Below, piece after piece: positions 1 to 6,788 of a stretch of 12,396 bases of DNA (the first letter of the stretch is position 1; each line of letters begins with the position of its first letter). Source of the stretch: SHLJ01 sp041618535 (lineage in GTDB: Bacteria > Bacteroidota > Bacteroidia > Flavobacteriales > Flavobacteriaceae); the NCBI GenBank assembly GCA_041618535.1, contig JBFKFP010000081.1, positions 1-12,396 of the forward strand, given 5' to 3'. Both the position numbers and the translations under genes were made by a program. The notes under the pieces were generated by a model. That model saw nothing but the letters and a program-made list of their open reading frames with translations, did no database searches and was not told the origin of the DNA.

Positions 1-1
1 A

Positions 2-544
2 TGGAACTGGCATCATGAAGTACAGTATAGAAATTATAATGCTGCCGGAGATTTAGAGCAACTGCTTTTACGAACCGGGCTAGGGTATAATTTAGGTGAA
101 GAGAACCATAACCTGCTGTTGGGATATGGTTTTATCGCTTCGGAGAATTATATTCCGGCCAGCGATGAAAAGATTTCACTGAATGAGCACAGGATTTATC
201 AGCAATTCATTACATCGCAGAATATTGGGAGATCTAAAGTTACTCACCGCTACAGGTTCGAGCAACGATTTATCAGGTCCGACTTTAGAATGCGTTTTCG
301 CTATTTTCTAAGTATTAATATTCCATTGAAGAAAGATGAGAACAAAACCGGGCCTTGGTATTTATCTGCTTACAACGAAATCTTTTTGAACACCGAATCT
401 GCCGTATTCGACCGGAACCGTCTGTATGGCGGGTTAGGATATCGATTGAATAAGACCCTGCGGTTTGAATTGGGGTATATGAATCAGTTTTTTGAAAATG
501 GTGGCCGGGATCAGCTCAATCTGATAACATTTGTAAATTTTTGA
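2..544 (+). CDS. DUF2490 family protein, C-terminal part (5' end outside window)
   Basis: The frame is open from base 2, so this is the last 180 residues of a longer protein. It begins in mid-domain with WNWHHEVQYRNYN and continues through LLLRTGLGYN, EHRIYQQFI, HRYRFEQRF, FRMRFRYFLSINIPL, YLSAYNEIFLN and a final NQFFE...LNLITFVNF. This alternating aromatic/polar strand pattern with a terminal Phe matches the DUF2490 family, common in Bacteroidota and probably an outer-membrane beta-barrel or periplasmic beta protein of unknown function. The signal peptide would lie upstream of the window. The 51 bp to the SulP gene hold no hairpin and no TAnnTTTG element, so co-transcription with the transporter is possible. 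The family assignment is from recall of the motif pattern; the function is not known. Confidence 0.8.
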   Translation, partial: WNWHHEVQYRNYNAAGDLEQLLLRTGLGYNLGEENHNLLLGYGFIASENYIPASDEKISLNEHRIYQQFITSQNIGRSKVTHRYRFEQRFIRSDFRMRFRYFLSINIPLKKDENKTGPWYLSAYNEIFLNTESAVFDRNRLYGGLGYRLNKTLRFELGYMNQFFENGGRDQLNLITFVNF

Positions 545-595
545 ATATCTTAAAAGCATAGACCATAAAAAAATAACCAATCTATAGAATACCAA

Positions 596-2467
596 ATGAA
601 AGATCTATTTTCAAATATCAGAGGTGATGCATTCGGGGGAATAACTGCCGGGATCGTTGCCTTGCCCCTGGCGCTGGCCTTCGGGGTTTCGTCGGGGTTA
701 GGTCCTAGTGCCGGATTATATGGCGCTATTTTTATAAGTTTCTTCGCTGCCCTTTTTGGAGGCACCAATACTCAGATATCAGGTCCTACGGCACCCATGA
801 CCGCCGTAAGTATGGTGGTAATTGCCGGGATTGTGGCAGCCAACGACGGAGATGTCAATAAGGCATTACCGGCTATTTTAACAGTTTTTCTCCTGGCGGG
901 AATCATGCAGATTGGATTGGGGGTAATCGGGTTAGGACAGTATATCCGTTATATTCCATATCCTGTGGTATCCGGATTCATGACCGCGATAGGGATCATC
1001 ATCCTGATCACACAGATTTTTCCTTCAATAGGCTATAACCCCAGGGAAGACCTCGAATATGTGAATCGATTTAAACCCATGGCGGAAGAAATAATCCTCG
1101 AGAACATTTTGAAAGAAGAGGCTGGTGAAGGAATTTTAGTCCTGGAGAATTTTAAGGAAACCATCTCCCGTGCAGAGAAAATCACGGAGGAACAGATCAT
1201 GACCGAGGCCAAAGCACTGGCAGCATCTAATGCCTCGGGTGTAATTGGGACGATAAAGGTTTTACCGAGAGGATTGAATAACATCAATTGGCTGGAACTG
1301 ATCTTAGCCCTCTCCACCATCATCATTATCTATGGGTTTAAAAGGATAACTAAAGCTGTTCCGAGTACTTTGGTGGCCCTGGTGGTGGTATCCGGTTTTG
1401 CCATTGCACTGGGGTTCGAATACAGGCCGATAGAGAAAATCCCTGAGGGGTTTCCCTACCCTGTAATGGAAATCTTTACCGGTTTCAGGTTAGGGAATTT
1501 AACTCCTTATGTCTTTACGGCCCTGACGTTGGCACTGCTTGGGGCTATAGACTCGTTACTGACATCGGTGGTGGCAGATAATATGACCAAAACTAAACAT
1601 AAGCCTAATAAGGAATTGGTTGGCCAGGGTATTGGAAACAGTATTGCGGCAGTTTTCGGAGGAATTCCCGGAGCTGGAGCCACCATCAGAACAGTGGTCA
1701 ATATCAACTCCGGGGGGAAAACAAGGCTTTCCGGGATGATAGCCGGAGTCATGTTATTGTTCATTCTGCTTGCTCTGGGCCCAGTTGCCTCAAAAATTCC
1801 TGCGGCTGTCCTTGCAGGGATATTGATTACGGTTGGGATTGGCGTAATGGACTATAAGGGTTTAAAAGCCATCCCGAGTTTGCCGAAGGACATCAAGATT
1901 GGTCCGTTAAGACTGAGCTCGGAAGTTATGATCATGCTTACGGTAATGATACTTGCTTCTGTCTGGAATCTAGTTTATGCAGTGGGAATTGGACTGGTGA
2001 TAGCATCGTTGATGTTTATGAAGGCAATTGGAGATTTAACCGGAACCCGTTCCGATGTTAAAATTCTGAGAGAGGAAGCCTGGTCTGATGAAGCTAATTT
2101 CCCTGATCGTCTTAAAGAGAAGGTGTTTATAAAACATATCAAAGGGCCTTTGTTCTTTGGAAGCACCAGTAATTTTCAGCAGCTTGCAAACCAGATCCAA
2201 CCGGGCGCCGAGGCTGTGGTGATAAGAATGGACAGAATGCAGTATGTTGATCAGTCGGGCCTGTATGCCTTAGAGGACATTCTCGTTGATCTGGAAAGGC
2301 AGGGAATAACCGTATTACTTGTTGATGTGCTCGATCAGCCCCGTTATATGATGGAAAGGATTGATATCATTCCGGATCTCGTGGCCGAAGAACACATCTT
2401 CAACGATTTTAATGAATGCATGAAATGGATAAAAGACAATATTAACAACTTAAAACAAGAAGAATGA
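596..2467 (+). CDS. SulP family inorganic anion transporter with STAS domain (probable bicarbonate transporter)
   Basis: A 623-residue inner-membrane anion transporter of the SulP (SLC26-like) family. The hydrophobic core covers about residues 10-475 and shows SulP signatures: SGPTAPMTA near 62-70, AIDSLLTSVVADNMT near 317-331, then GQGIGNSIAAVFGGIPGAG near 343-361 followed by TIRTVVN. A cytoplasmic STAS domain occupies about 508-615, with DQSG at 552-555 at the position where SpoIIAA-like STAS domains carry a phosphorylatable Ser. Substrate cannot be read from sequence alone. The overlapping beta-carbonic anhydrase downstream argues for HCO3-, since SulP-carbonic anhydrase operons and fusions are a recognised combination; sulfate remains possible. 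A charged, non-membrane stretch at about 146-229 is longer than I expect between two SulP helices. The start MKDLFSNIRGD sits directly before the first helix. No Shine-Dalgarno sequence is seen. Confidence 0.95.
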   Translation: MKDLFSNIRGDAFGGITAGIVALPLALAFGVSSGLGPSAGLYGAIFISFFAALFGGTNTQISGPTAPMTAVSMVVIAGIVAANDGDVNKALPAILTVFLLAGIMQIGLGVIGLGQYIRYIPYPVVSGFMTAIGIIILITQIFPSIGYNPREDLEYVNRFKPMAEEIILENILKEEAGEGILVLENFKETISRAEKITEEQIMTEAKALAASNASGVIGTIKVLPRGLNNINWLELILALSTIIIIYGFKRITKAVPSTLVALVVVSGFAIALGFEYRPIEKIPEGFPYPVMEIFTGFRLGNLTPYVFTALTLALLGAIDSLLTSVVADNMTKTKHKPNKELVGQGIGNSIAAVFGGIPGAGATIRTVVNINSGGKTRLSGMIAGVMLLFILLALGPVASKIPAAVLAGILITVGIGVMDYKGLKAIPSLPKDIKIGPLRLSSEVMIMLTVMILASVWNLVYAVGIGLVIASLMFMKAIGDLTGTRSDVKILREEAWSDEANFPDRLKEKVFIKHIKGPLFFGSTSNFQQLANQIQPGAEAVVIRMDRMQYVDQSGLYALEDILVDLERQGITVLLVDVLDQPRYMMERIDIIPDLVAEEHIFNDFNECMKWIKDNINNLKQEE

Positions 2468-3096
2468 TAAAGAATACAGCCATAACTAAAAGCATCCAGG
2501 AAGCATTAACTCCTCATGGCGTTTTGCAAGACCTGATGGAAGGGAACAGTAGATTTATTAACAATGATATGCAATCAATAGATCATGCTTCCCTGGTGGA
2601 ACAAACCGTAACGGGCCAATACCCTAAGGCTGTCATCCTATCATGCATAGATTCACGGGTTCCAGTGGAAGTGGTTTTTGACCAGGCTATTGGTGATGTA
2701 TTTGTAGCCCGCGTGGCCGGAAATTTTGAAAACACGGATATTCTTGGGAGCATGGAGTATGCCTGCAAAGTAGCGGGCAGCAAATTGATCTTGGTCCTGG
2801 GACACGAAAGCTGTGGTGCGGTTAAAGCCGCTTGTGATGAGGTGGAACTGGGAAATATAACTTCCATGCTAAGCAATATTATGCCTGCTGTTAGAAAAGC
2901 GTCTGAAGAGGTCGAAGGTGAGATGAATTCCTTCAACGCCGAATTCGTGAAGCGTTCTATTGAGAATAACGTCTTGCTCACCATGGACAGGATCCGAATG
3001 AAAAGTCCTATCCTTAAAGAGATGGAAGAAAACGGGGAGATAGCTATAAAAGGCGCTGTATATCAACTCTCGAACGGAGAAGTAAAGCTTCTATAA
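2464..3096 (+). CDS. Beta-class carbonic anhydrase
   Basis: A 210-residue zinc enzyme interconverting CO2 and HCO3-. The beta-class metal site is complete: C61, H114 and C117 as zinc ligands, with the D63-S-R65 dyad that in this class controls whether Asp caps the zinc. The motifs CIDSRVPVEVVFDQAIGD, VARVAGN and GHESCGAVKAA are all in place. Length fits the family (about 200-220) and there is no signal peptide, so the enzyme is cytoplasmic. Its ATG overlaps the SulP stop as ATGA (2464-2467), which implies translational coupling. The likely role is to work with the transporter, converting imported HCO3- to CO2 or hydrating CO2 for anaplerotic carboxylation. A strong terminator follows the stop codon directly. 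Confidence 0.96.
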   Translation: MIKNTAITKSIQEALTPHGVLQDLMEGNSRFINNDMQSIDHASLVEQTVTGQYPKAVILSCIDSRVPVEVVFDQAIGDVFVARVAGNFENTDILGSMEYACKVAGSKLILVLGHESCGAVKAACDEVELGNITSMLSNIMPAVRKASEEVEGEMNSFNAEFVKRSIENNVLLTMDRIRMKSPILKEMEENGEIAIKGAVYQLSNGEVKLL

Positions 3097-3126
3097 AAAA
3101 AGCCGCTCGATCGAGCGGCTTTTTTT
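3097..3126. terminator. Bidirectional intrinsic terminator
   Basis: A perfect 20-nt palindrome at 3101-3120 (AGCCGCTC, GATC, GAGCGGCT) is flanked by an A run on the left and a T run on the right. It reads as an intrinsic terminator on both strands. It lies exactly between the carbonic anhydrase stop (3094-3096) and the stop codon of the convergent membrane-protein gene (3125-3127), so it probably ends both transcripts. Confidence 0.92.
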
Positions 3127-3835
3127 AAGTTTCGGTTACGGCTCTGACCAGCCGTTTTTCCCTGTTTTTGGATTTTATCATGCGGTATCCGCCGTATATC
3201 AGAACCAGTCCAACCAGTTCAGTGATGAACAGCACCTCAACATAACCCATTCTTGTGAATGTTCCGCCTATCCCGGGAAGGAGTGCACCTACAGCAATTA
3301 AAATATTGCCTTTAAAGTGAACCTGTTTATCATTAAGGCCATAATATTTCCTGGCCGAATATAAGGCTCCTCCCACAAGGAATAAAAATGCATACAAGTT
3401 GATAAATGGAGAAAAATAACGCACCCATTCCCAACTGAATACCGCACCTGTAAGCCTGAAATCAAAATTTTCAGGGATTGAAACCGGTGTTAATAAAACA
3501 AAGACCGAGGCTACCAGGATCAGGCCAACAACCAAGGTTGCAGATATCCTGGCGAATCCTCTATTCATAAGCAGATATACCGAGCCCTGCGCTAGAGGGA
3601 ACCCACCTAATAAGGCCCCTACAATATACCAGAGGCGCAAATTGATCGTATTCCATCCAAAGAGGGCATGTATGCTCTCTGCAAGCGTTCCCAGCCCGAA
3701 GGTAAGAACTCCTATGCTCCACCAGAGGAGATAAGGTGTTCTTCGCTTTCGGTAATGAGAAACTATCTCATTGAGAAAGAAGAAGGAAAAGAAGGTTGTT
3801 ATTATCGGTATATAATCGATAAAACTTGTGTCCAT
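3125..3835 (-). CDS. Unrecognised seven-helix integral membrane protein, third gene of the receptor/HmuY operon
   Basis: A 236-residue protein that I do not recognise. It has seven hydrophobic segments at about residues 6-24, 36-58, 68-90, 97-117, 141-161, 172-192 and 199-219. The N-terminus is short, and the basic tail (KSKNREKRLVRAVTET) suggests a cytoplasmic C-terminus. Notable conserved-looking spots are LWWSIGVLTFGLGTLAESIHALFGW (36-61), with Glu53 and His56 inside or near helix 2, and LLPGIGGTFTRMG (185-197). No catalytic domain follows the helices, although the layout recalls the 7TM sensor modules of some histidine kinases. Its ATG lies 11 bp after the HmuY-like stop, so it is almost certainly co-transcribed with that gene and the receptor. 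It could act in the inner-membrane step of uptake, in sensing, or in haem handling; this is inference from position only. The end shares bases with the terminator. Confidence 0.85.
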   Translation of the reverse strand: MDTSFIDYIPIITTFFSFFFLNEIVSHYRKRRTPYLLWWSIGVLTFGLGTLAESIHALFGWNTINLRLWYIVGALLGGFPLAQGSVYLLMNRGFARISATLVVGLILVASVFVLLTPVSIPENFDFRLTGAVFSWEWVRYFSPFINLYAFLFLVGGALYSARKYYGLNDKQVHFKGNILIAVGALLPGIGGTFTRMGYVEVLFITELVGLVLIYGGYRMIKSKNREKRLVRAVTET

Positions 3836-3846
3836 ATCCTCAGTTC

Positions 3847-4482
3847 TTATTCGAATGTAGTTTCGCCCTCATTGGGTTGATACACATAATTAAAAGTGTA
3901 GTATCGCAAATCTTGAGCAGCGATTTCCGCGGTTATCTCTTCCGGAGCATCCTTGTAATAGCTCAGGATCTCAAACTTGGCATATTTCCCATCACGTGTG
4001 CGTATCACAATAATTCTTCCGGGGATCGGCTCAATGGTGTTAGCCTGGGGATTGTAGTTATACCATCCATTACCACTTCCTAATGGAATGGCGTATCCCT
4101 GGTCTGAATCCTGAACTACCAAATTCGCATCAGCGGCAGCAATACTGCTCATAGTTCCTGTTGCGATATAGGCCCCGCCGTTTCCGGTTCTTTCAGGTTC
4201 GTCCTGGGTTCCTAGAGAAGCTCCTCCATTAACGATGATTGAAGTTCCACGGAAAGCGATGTCCCATTCAGTTGTACTTGTTGTTACAGCACCAGTGCTG
4301 AAGTCGAATTTGGTGAATTCACCCGAAATGGGTTGCCCCTGTCCACCGGTTTGAGGGGCGAACAAATTGGCGACCGTATCAACTTCTACCTGCAGCACAT
4401 TGTTGCCACCGTCATCATCACTGCATGCGTTGAAAGTAAGCATTACCAAACAGAGTAAGATTAAAGATTTAATTGTTTTCAT
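3847..4482 (-). CDS. HmuY-like lipoprotein (putative haem or metal-chelate binding protein)
   Basis: A 211-residue lipoprotein. MKTIKSLILLCLVMLTFNAC is a type II signal peptide with lipobox Cys20, followed by Ser-Asp-Asp-Asp, a context common for surface lipoproteins of Bacteroidota. The mature part has the HmuY pattern: TEWDIAFRGTSIIVNGG (71-87), WYNYNP (140-145) and RIIVIRTRDGKYAKFEILSYYK (156-177). HmuY of Porphyromonas gingivalis captures haem and passes it to the TonB-dependent receptor HmuR; here the receptor gene lies 26 bp upstream in the same orientation. It is odd that the protein contains no histidine, whereas P. gingivalis HmuY binds haem through two His residues. The mature chain also has only one Met (M111), so the Met-Met pair reported for some homologues is not available. 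Either the ligand set is different or the cargo is not haem. The family call is fairly firm; the cargo is open. Confidence 0.88.
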   Translation of the reverse strand: MKTIKSLILLCLVMLTFNACSDDDGGNNVLQVEVDTVANLFAPQTGGQGQPISGEFTKFDFSTGAVTTSTTEWDIAFRGTSIIVNGGASLGTQDEPERTGNGGAYIATGTMSSIAAADANLVVQDSDQGYAIPLGSGNGWYNYNPQANTIEPIPGRIIVIRTRDGKYAKFEILSYYKDAPEEITAEIAAQDLRYYTFNYVYQPNEGETTFE

Positions 4483-4508
4483 TGTAGTATGAGTATTTAA
4501 TTATATGA

Positions 4509-6584
4509 TTAAAATTTAATTGATAGTGTTCCGTATATCAGTCTGCCAGGGATATTGGTCAGATTCTGTGGGTCTGTAAAATCGAGCACATTATCCATTC
4601 CAACGCCCAGCTCATAGTTTTTAAAAATGGTTTTATTTATAGCAATGTCAACTATGGCGTAACCATCCACGAACTCGTCGTATTCATCCAGGTAAGAATT
4701 TCCATTTGAATCAACCAGTCCAAAACGACTCCTGTAAGTAGCCCTTAAATTAGCATTTGCCTTCCATTTCGGGTAATTATAGAATAGGCCGATGTTTGCC
4801 ATATGCCTCGAGCGGTTAAATAATCCGAAGTAGTCAGATTCATCCAACTGAAAGGCAGGTGAGCTCGGGCTCTCCCTTGCATAGACATCACCATTCTCAA
4901 ATGCTCGTTCAGCCTCTTTATCTTTGGCATACAGCAATTGATAACCTGCAGAGATATTTAGATTGGGATTCGGACGCCAACTCATGTTGTATTCAAGCCC
5001 CTGAGTGTAGACCTCCTTAATATTGTAATAACTGAACACGTTTTGTCCATTGGTTTTATTGGCCACGATCCTTGTGTCAATCAGATCATCGATCGAGTTC
5101 CTGAACAGGTTGATTCCGAAGGTCCATGACCTGTCGATCTTATAGTCAAACCCGAGGTTTACAGCAACAGAGTTCTCTGGTGATAGTTGTCCGTCAAATT
5201 CCGATAGCGGCACAAGAATATTTGCGATCTGTCCCTGTTCTTCAAGTTGCGGCAGTACAACGCTAACCGCGTTATAGCCCAGGATGGTATACCCGATGAC
5301 CCCATTAGAAAAATTGAAATACAATTGCCTGAAATCAGGGGCTTTGAATCCATAGCCCACAGATCCCTTCACCGCAAGGTTTCTTCCAAGGTCATATCGC
5401 ATGGCGACCTTCGGACTGAATTGTGATTTATATTCGCTGTGAGCATCAAAACGTGCACCTAGGATGAGGTTGAATTTCTCGTTGAAAGTCTTATCGTATT
5501 GAAGAAAAATATATGGTGAATTAAAGATAGGTTTTGAGGAGAAATCGGATCTGTCAAGGGTTTCATGATTCATTCCAAGCCCACCGGTGATCTCTGTTTT
5601 CTCATCGGGGCTAAATGTCGAACGCAGTTCGGGGCGAAGCAAAAGCTGATCGAATTCGCTTTCCGTAACAGGATCCCCTTCCTGATCGACCAGCAATTCG
5701 CTGGCGCGATAACCCGATCCATATAATTCAAGGGCACTACTCCATTTGGAATTGAATTCATGTTGGCCGAAAAGCCTGGTATTCCATTCATTTATTGAAC
5801 TTTCACCATTGAATTCTTCCAATGCGATAGTGTTTTGATCTTGAGTGAAATATCTTCCTGAGGCGATCAATTCTGTGTCCTCGTCAAGATCATATTTGAT
5901 TTTTGTTGTAAGGGTATAGTTCTCATATGAATCAACTGTATTCAGCGGATCATCTGAATTAAGGTCGTAGCCATCGGTTTCATAGCGATTGACAAAACCG
6001 GTGATCCCGAACTTCTCTTTTTTGTAATCCAGGTTAAGGCCGGTATCATTGGTGTTAAATGTGCCGGAACGGTGATTAAGATATCCGCCCAATCCTGTCT
6101 TTGGATTTTCGGTGATAATGTTTATAACCCCTCCAAGAGCCTCACTCCCGTATAAACTGGAGGATGCACCTTTTACGATCTCGATAGACTTAACATTCCC
6201 AAGACTGACACGATTGAGGTCTAATGTACCTGCAGATCGGCCAATAAGAGGGACCCCGTCTACCAGTATCAGTGTGTATTGAGAATCTAAACCTTGCAGC
6301 TGAATGCCTTCGCCGCCTCCAAAATCCGGAACTGTAACCAGTCCGGTCTGCTCATTTAACAGTTCGGATAGACGCATCGCATTGATATTTACGATCTCGT
6401 TCTTCTTTATTATCTGTGCGGGAAGGGGAAGACTAGACAATTGCCTGACAGTTCTGGTAGCGCTTACGATAACTTCATCCAGTTTTTGAGTTACGAATTC
6501 AGGCTCATTTTCCTCTTCAGGTTCTTGAGCCTCAACGGGTTGAATCCAAAGCACCAAAAGAGTTGCAAACAAAAGTAGACGCAT
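4509..6584 (-). CDS. TonB-dependent outer-membrane receptor, HmuR/BtuB-like
   Basis: A 691-residue receptor for energised uptake across the outer membrane. The signal peptide is MRLLLFATLLVLWIQPVEA (1-19), then an acidic linker and a TonB-box-like segment, DEVIVSATRT (36-45). The plug (about 45-160) includes LVDGVPLIGR, VKSIEIVKGASSSLYGSEALGG and VINIITENP. The barrel ends in LIYGTLSIKF with the terminal Phe usual for beta-barrels. No CarboxypepD-like N-terminal domain is present, so it is not SusC-type. GFKAPDFRQLYF (412-423) is at the position of the FRAP/YRAP box of haem receptors, with SPEN (468-471) a weak match to the accompanying NPxL box. The plug has no His; barrel His are 171, 275, 340, 382 and 594. 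The frame is open to 6650, but the start at 6584 is preferred because it opens the signal peptide and a TAnnTTTG element lies just upstream. Haem is inferred from the HmuY-like neighbour; another chelate is possible. Confidence 0.93.
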   Translation of the reverse strand: MRLLLFATLLVLWIQPVEAQEPEEENEPEFVTQKLDEVIVSATRTVRQLSSLPLPAQIIKKNEIVNINAMRLSELLNEQTGLVTVPDFGGGEGIQLQGLDSQYTLILVDGVPLIGRSAGTLDLNRVSLGNVKSIEIVKGASSSLYGSEALGGVINIITENPKTGLGGYLNHRSGTFNTNDTGLNLDYKKEKFGITGFVNRYETDGYDLNSDDPLNTVDSYENYTLTTKIKYDLDEDTELIASGRYFTQDQNTIALEEFNGESSINEWNTRLFGQHEFNSKWSSALELYGSGYRASELLVDQEGDPVTESEFDQLLLRPELRSTFSPDEKTEITGGLGMNHETLDRSDFSSKPIFNSPYIFLQYDKTFNEKFNLILGARFDAHSEYKSQFSPKVAMRYDLGRNLAVKGSVGYGFKAPDFRQLYFNFSNGVIGYTILGYNAVSVVLPQLEEQGQIANILVPLSEFDGQLSPENSVAVNLGFDYKIDRSWTFGINLFRNSIDDLIDTRIVANKTNGQNVFSYYNIKEVYTQGLEYNMSWRPNPNLNISAGYQLLYAKDKEAERAFENGDVYARESPSSPAFQLDESDYFGLFNRSRHMANIGLFYNYPKWKANANLRATYRSRFGLVDSNGNSYLDEYDEFVDGYAIVDIAINKTIFKNYELGVGMDNVLDFTDPQNLTNIPGRLIYGTLSIKF

Positions 6585-6611
6585 GTGTAGCTTTAACAGT
6601 GTATTACAATG

Positions 6612-6619
6612 CAAAATTA
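6612..6619 (-). promoter_or_regulatory. Promoter -7 element of the receptor operon (TAATTTTG on minus strand)
   Basis: The plus strand reads CAAAATTA, so the minus strand has TAATTTTG, an exact match to the Bacteroidota consensus TAnnTTTG. Transcription would start near 6605, leaving about 20 nt of leader before the ATG at 6584. The -33 region is T-rich on the minus strand (complement of the A run at 6634-6640) but lacks a clean TTG. If it is functional, the longer frame from 6650 cannot be translated from this promoter. Confidence 0.55.
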
Positions 6620-6643
6620 AAGCTGTATTTTTTAAAAAAATAA

Positions 6644-6654
6644 CGCTCAACGAT
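6644..6654. promoter_or_regulatory. Putative operator copy 1 (CGCTCAACGAT)
   Basis: This 11-bp sequence recurs with one mismatch at 6778-6788 (CGCTAAACGAT) in the same 204-bp divergent intergenic region, and both copies lie shortly after an A-rich run. Copy 1 lies about 40-50 bp upstream of the predicted receptor transcription start, where an AraC-type activator would be expected to bind. The assignment is inference. Confidence 0.35.
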
Positions 6655-6681
6655 TTATAAGTGTCGCTATCAAATAAATAA

Positions 6682-6701
6682 TGAAATATTTACTGAAATA
6701 T
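6682..6701. repeat. Pair of perfect 8-bp direct repeats upstream of the AraC-family gene
   Basis: TGAAATAT occurs at 6682-6689 and 6694-6701, a 12-bp period close to one helical turn. The second copy ends 11 bp before the TATATTTG -7 element of the regulator gene, so a protein bound here would cover its -33 region. The sequence is AT-rich and the repeat is short, so chance is possible. It is a candidate autoregulatory site. Confidence 0.35.
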
Positions 6702-6712
6702 AAGGATCATGC

Positions 6713-6720
6713 TATATTTG
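6713..6720 (+). promoter_or_regulatory. Promoter -7 element of the AraC-family gene (TATATTTG)
   Basis: An exact TAnnTTTG match, with TTTA at 6689-6692 about 20 bp upstream as a weak -33 element. The predicted start near 6727 gives a leader of about 60 nt before the ATG at 6789. The leader contains a 6-bp inverted repeat, GATGAA (6725-6730) and TTCATC (6742-6747), of unknown meaning. Confidence 0.55.
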
Positions 6721-6777
6721 CAATGATGAATTCAAATTAATTTCATCAAAGATAACCCGTAATAAAAAAATAAATAT

Positions 6778-6788
6778 CGCTAAACGAT
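6778..6788. promoter_or_regulatory. Putative operator copy 2 (CGCTAAACGAT) abutting a start codon
   Basis: The second copy of the 11-bp repeat at 6644-6654 ends one base before the ATG of the AraC-family gene. Binding here, downstream of the gene's own promoter, would suit autorepression. It is short and imperfect, so confidence is low. Confidence 0.3.

Noticed and set aside
2583..2984. 133-residue open frame on the minus strand inside the carbonic anhydrase gene
   Set aside because: Shadow frame of a gene with an intact zinc site; no recognisable protein features.
6585..6650. N-terminal extension of the receptor (22 residues from 6650)
   Set aside because: It precedes a clear signal peptide, and the probable promoter lies inside it.
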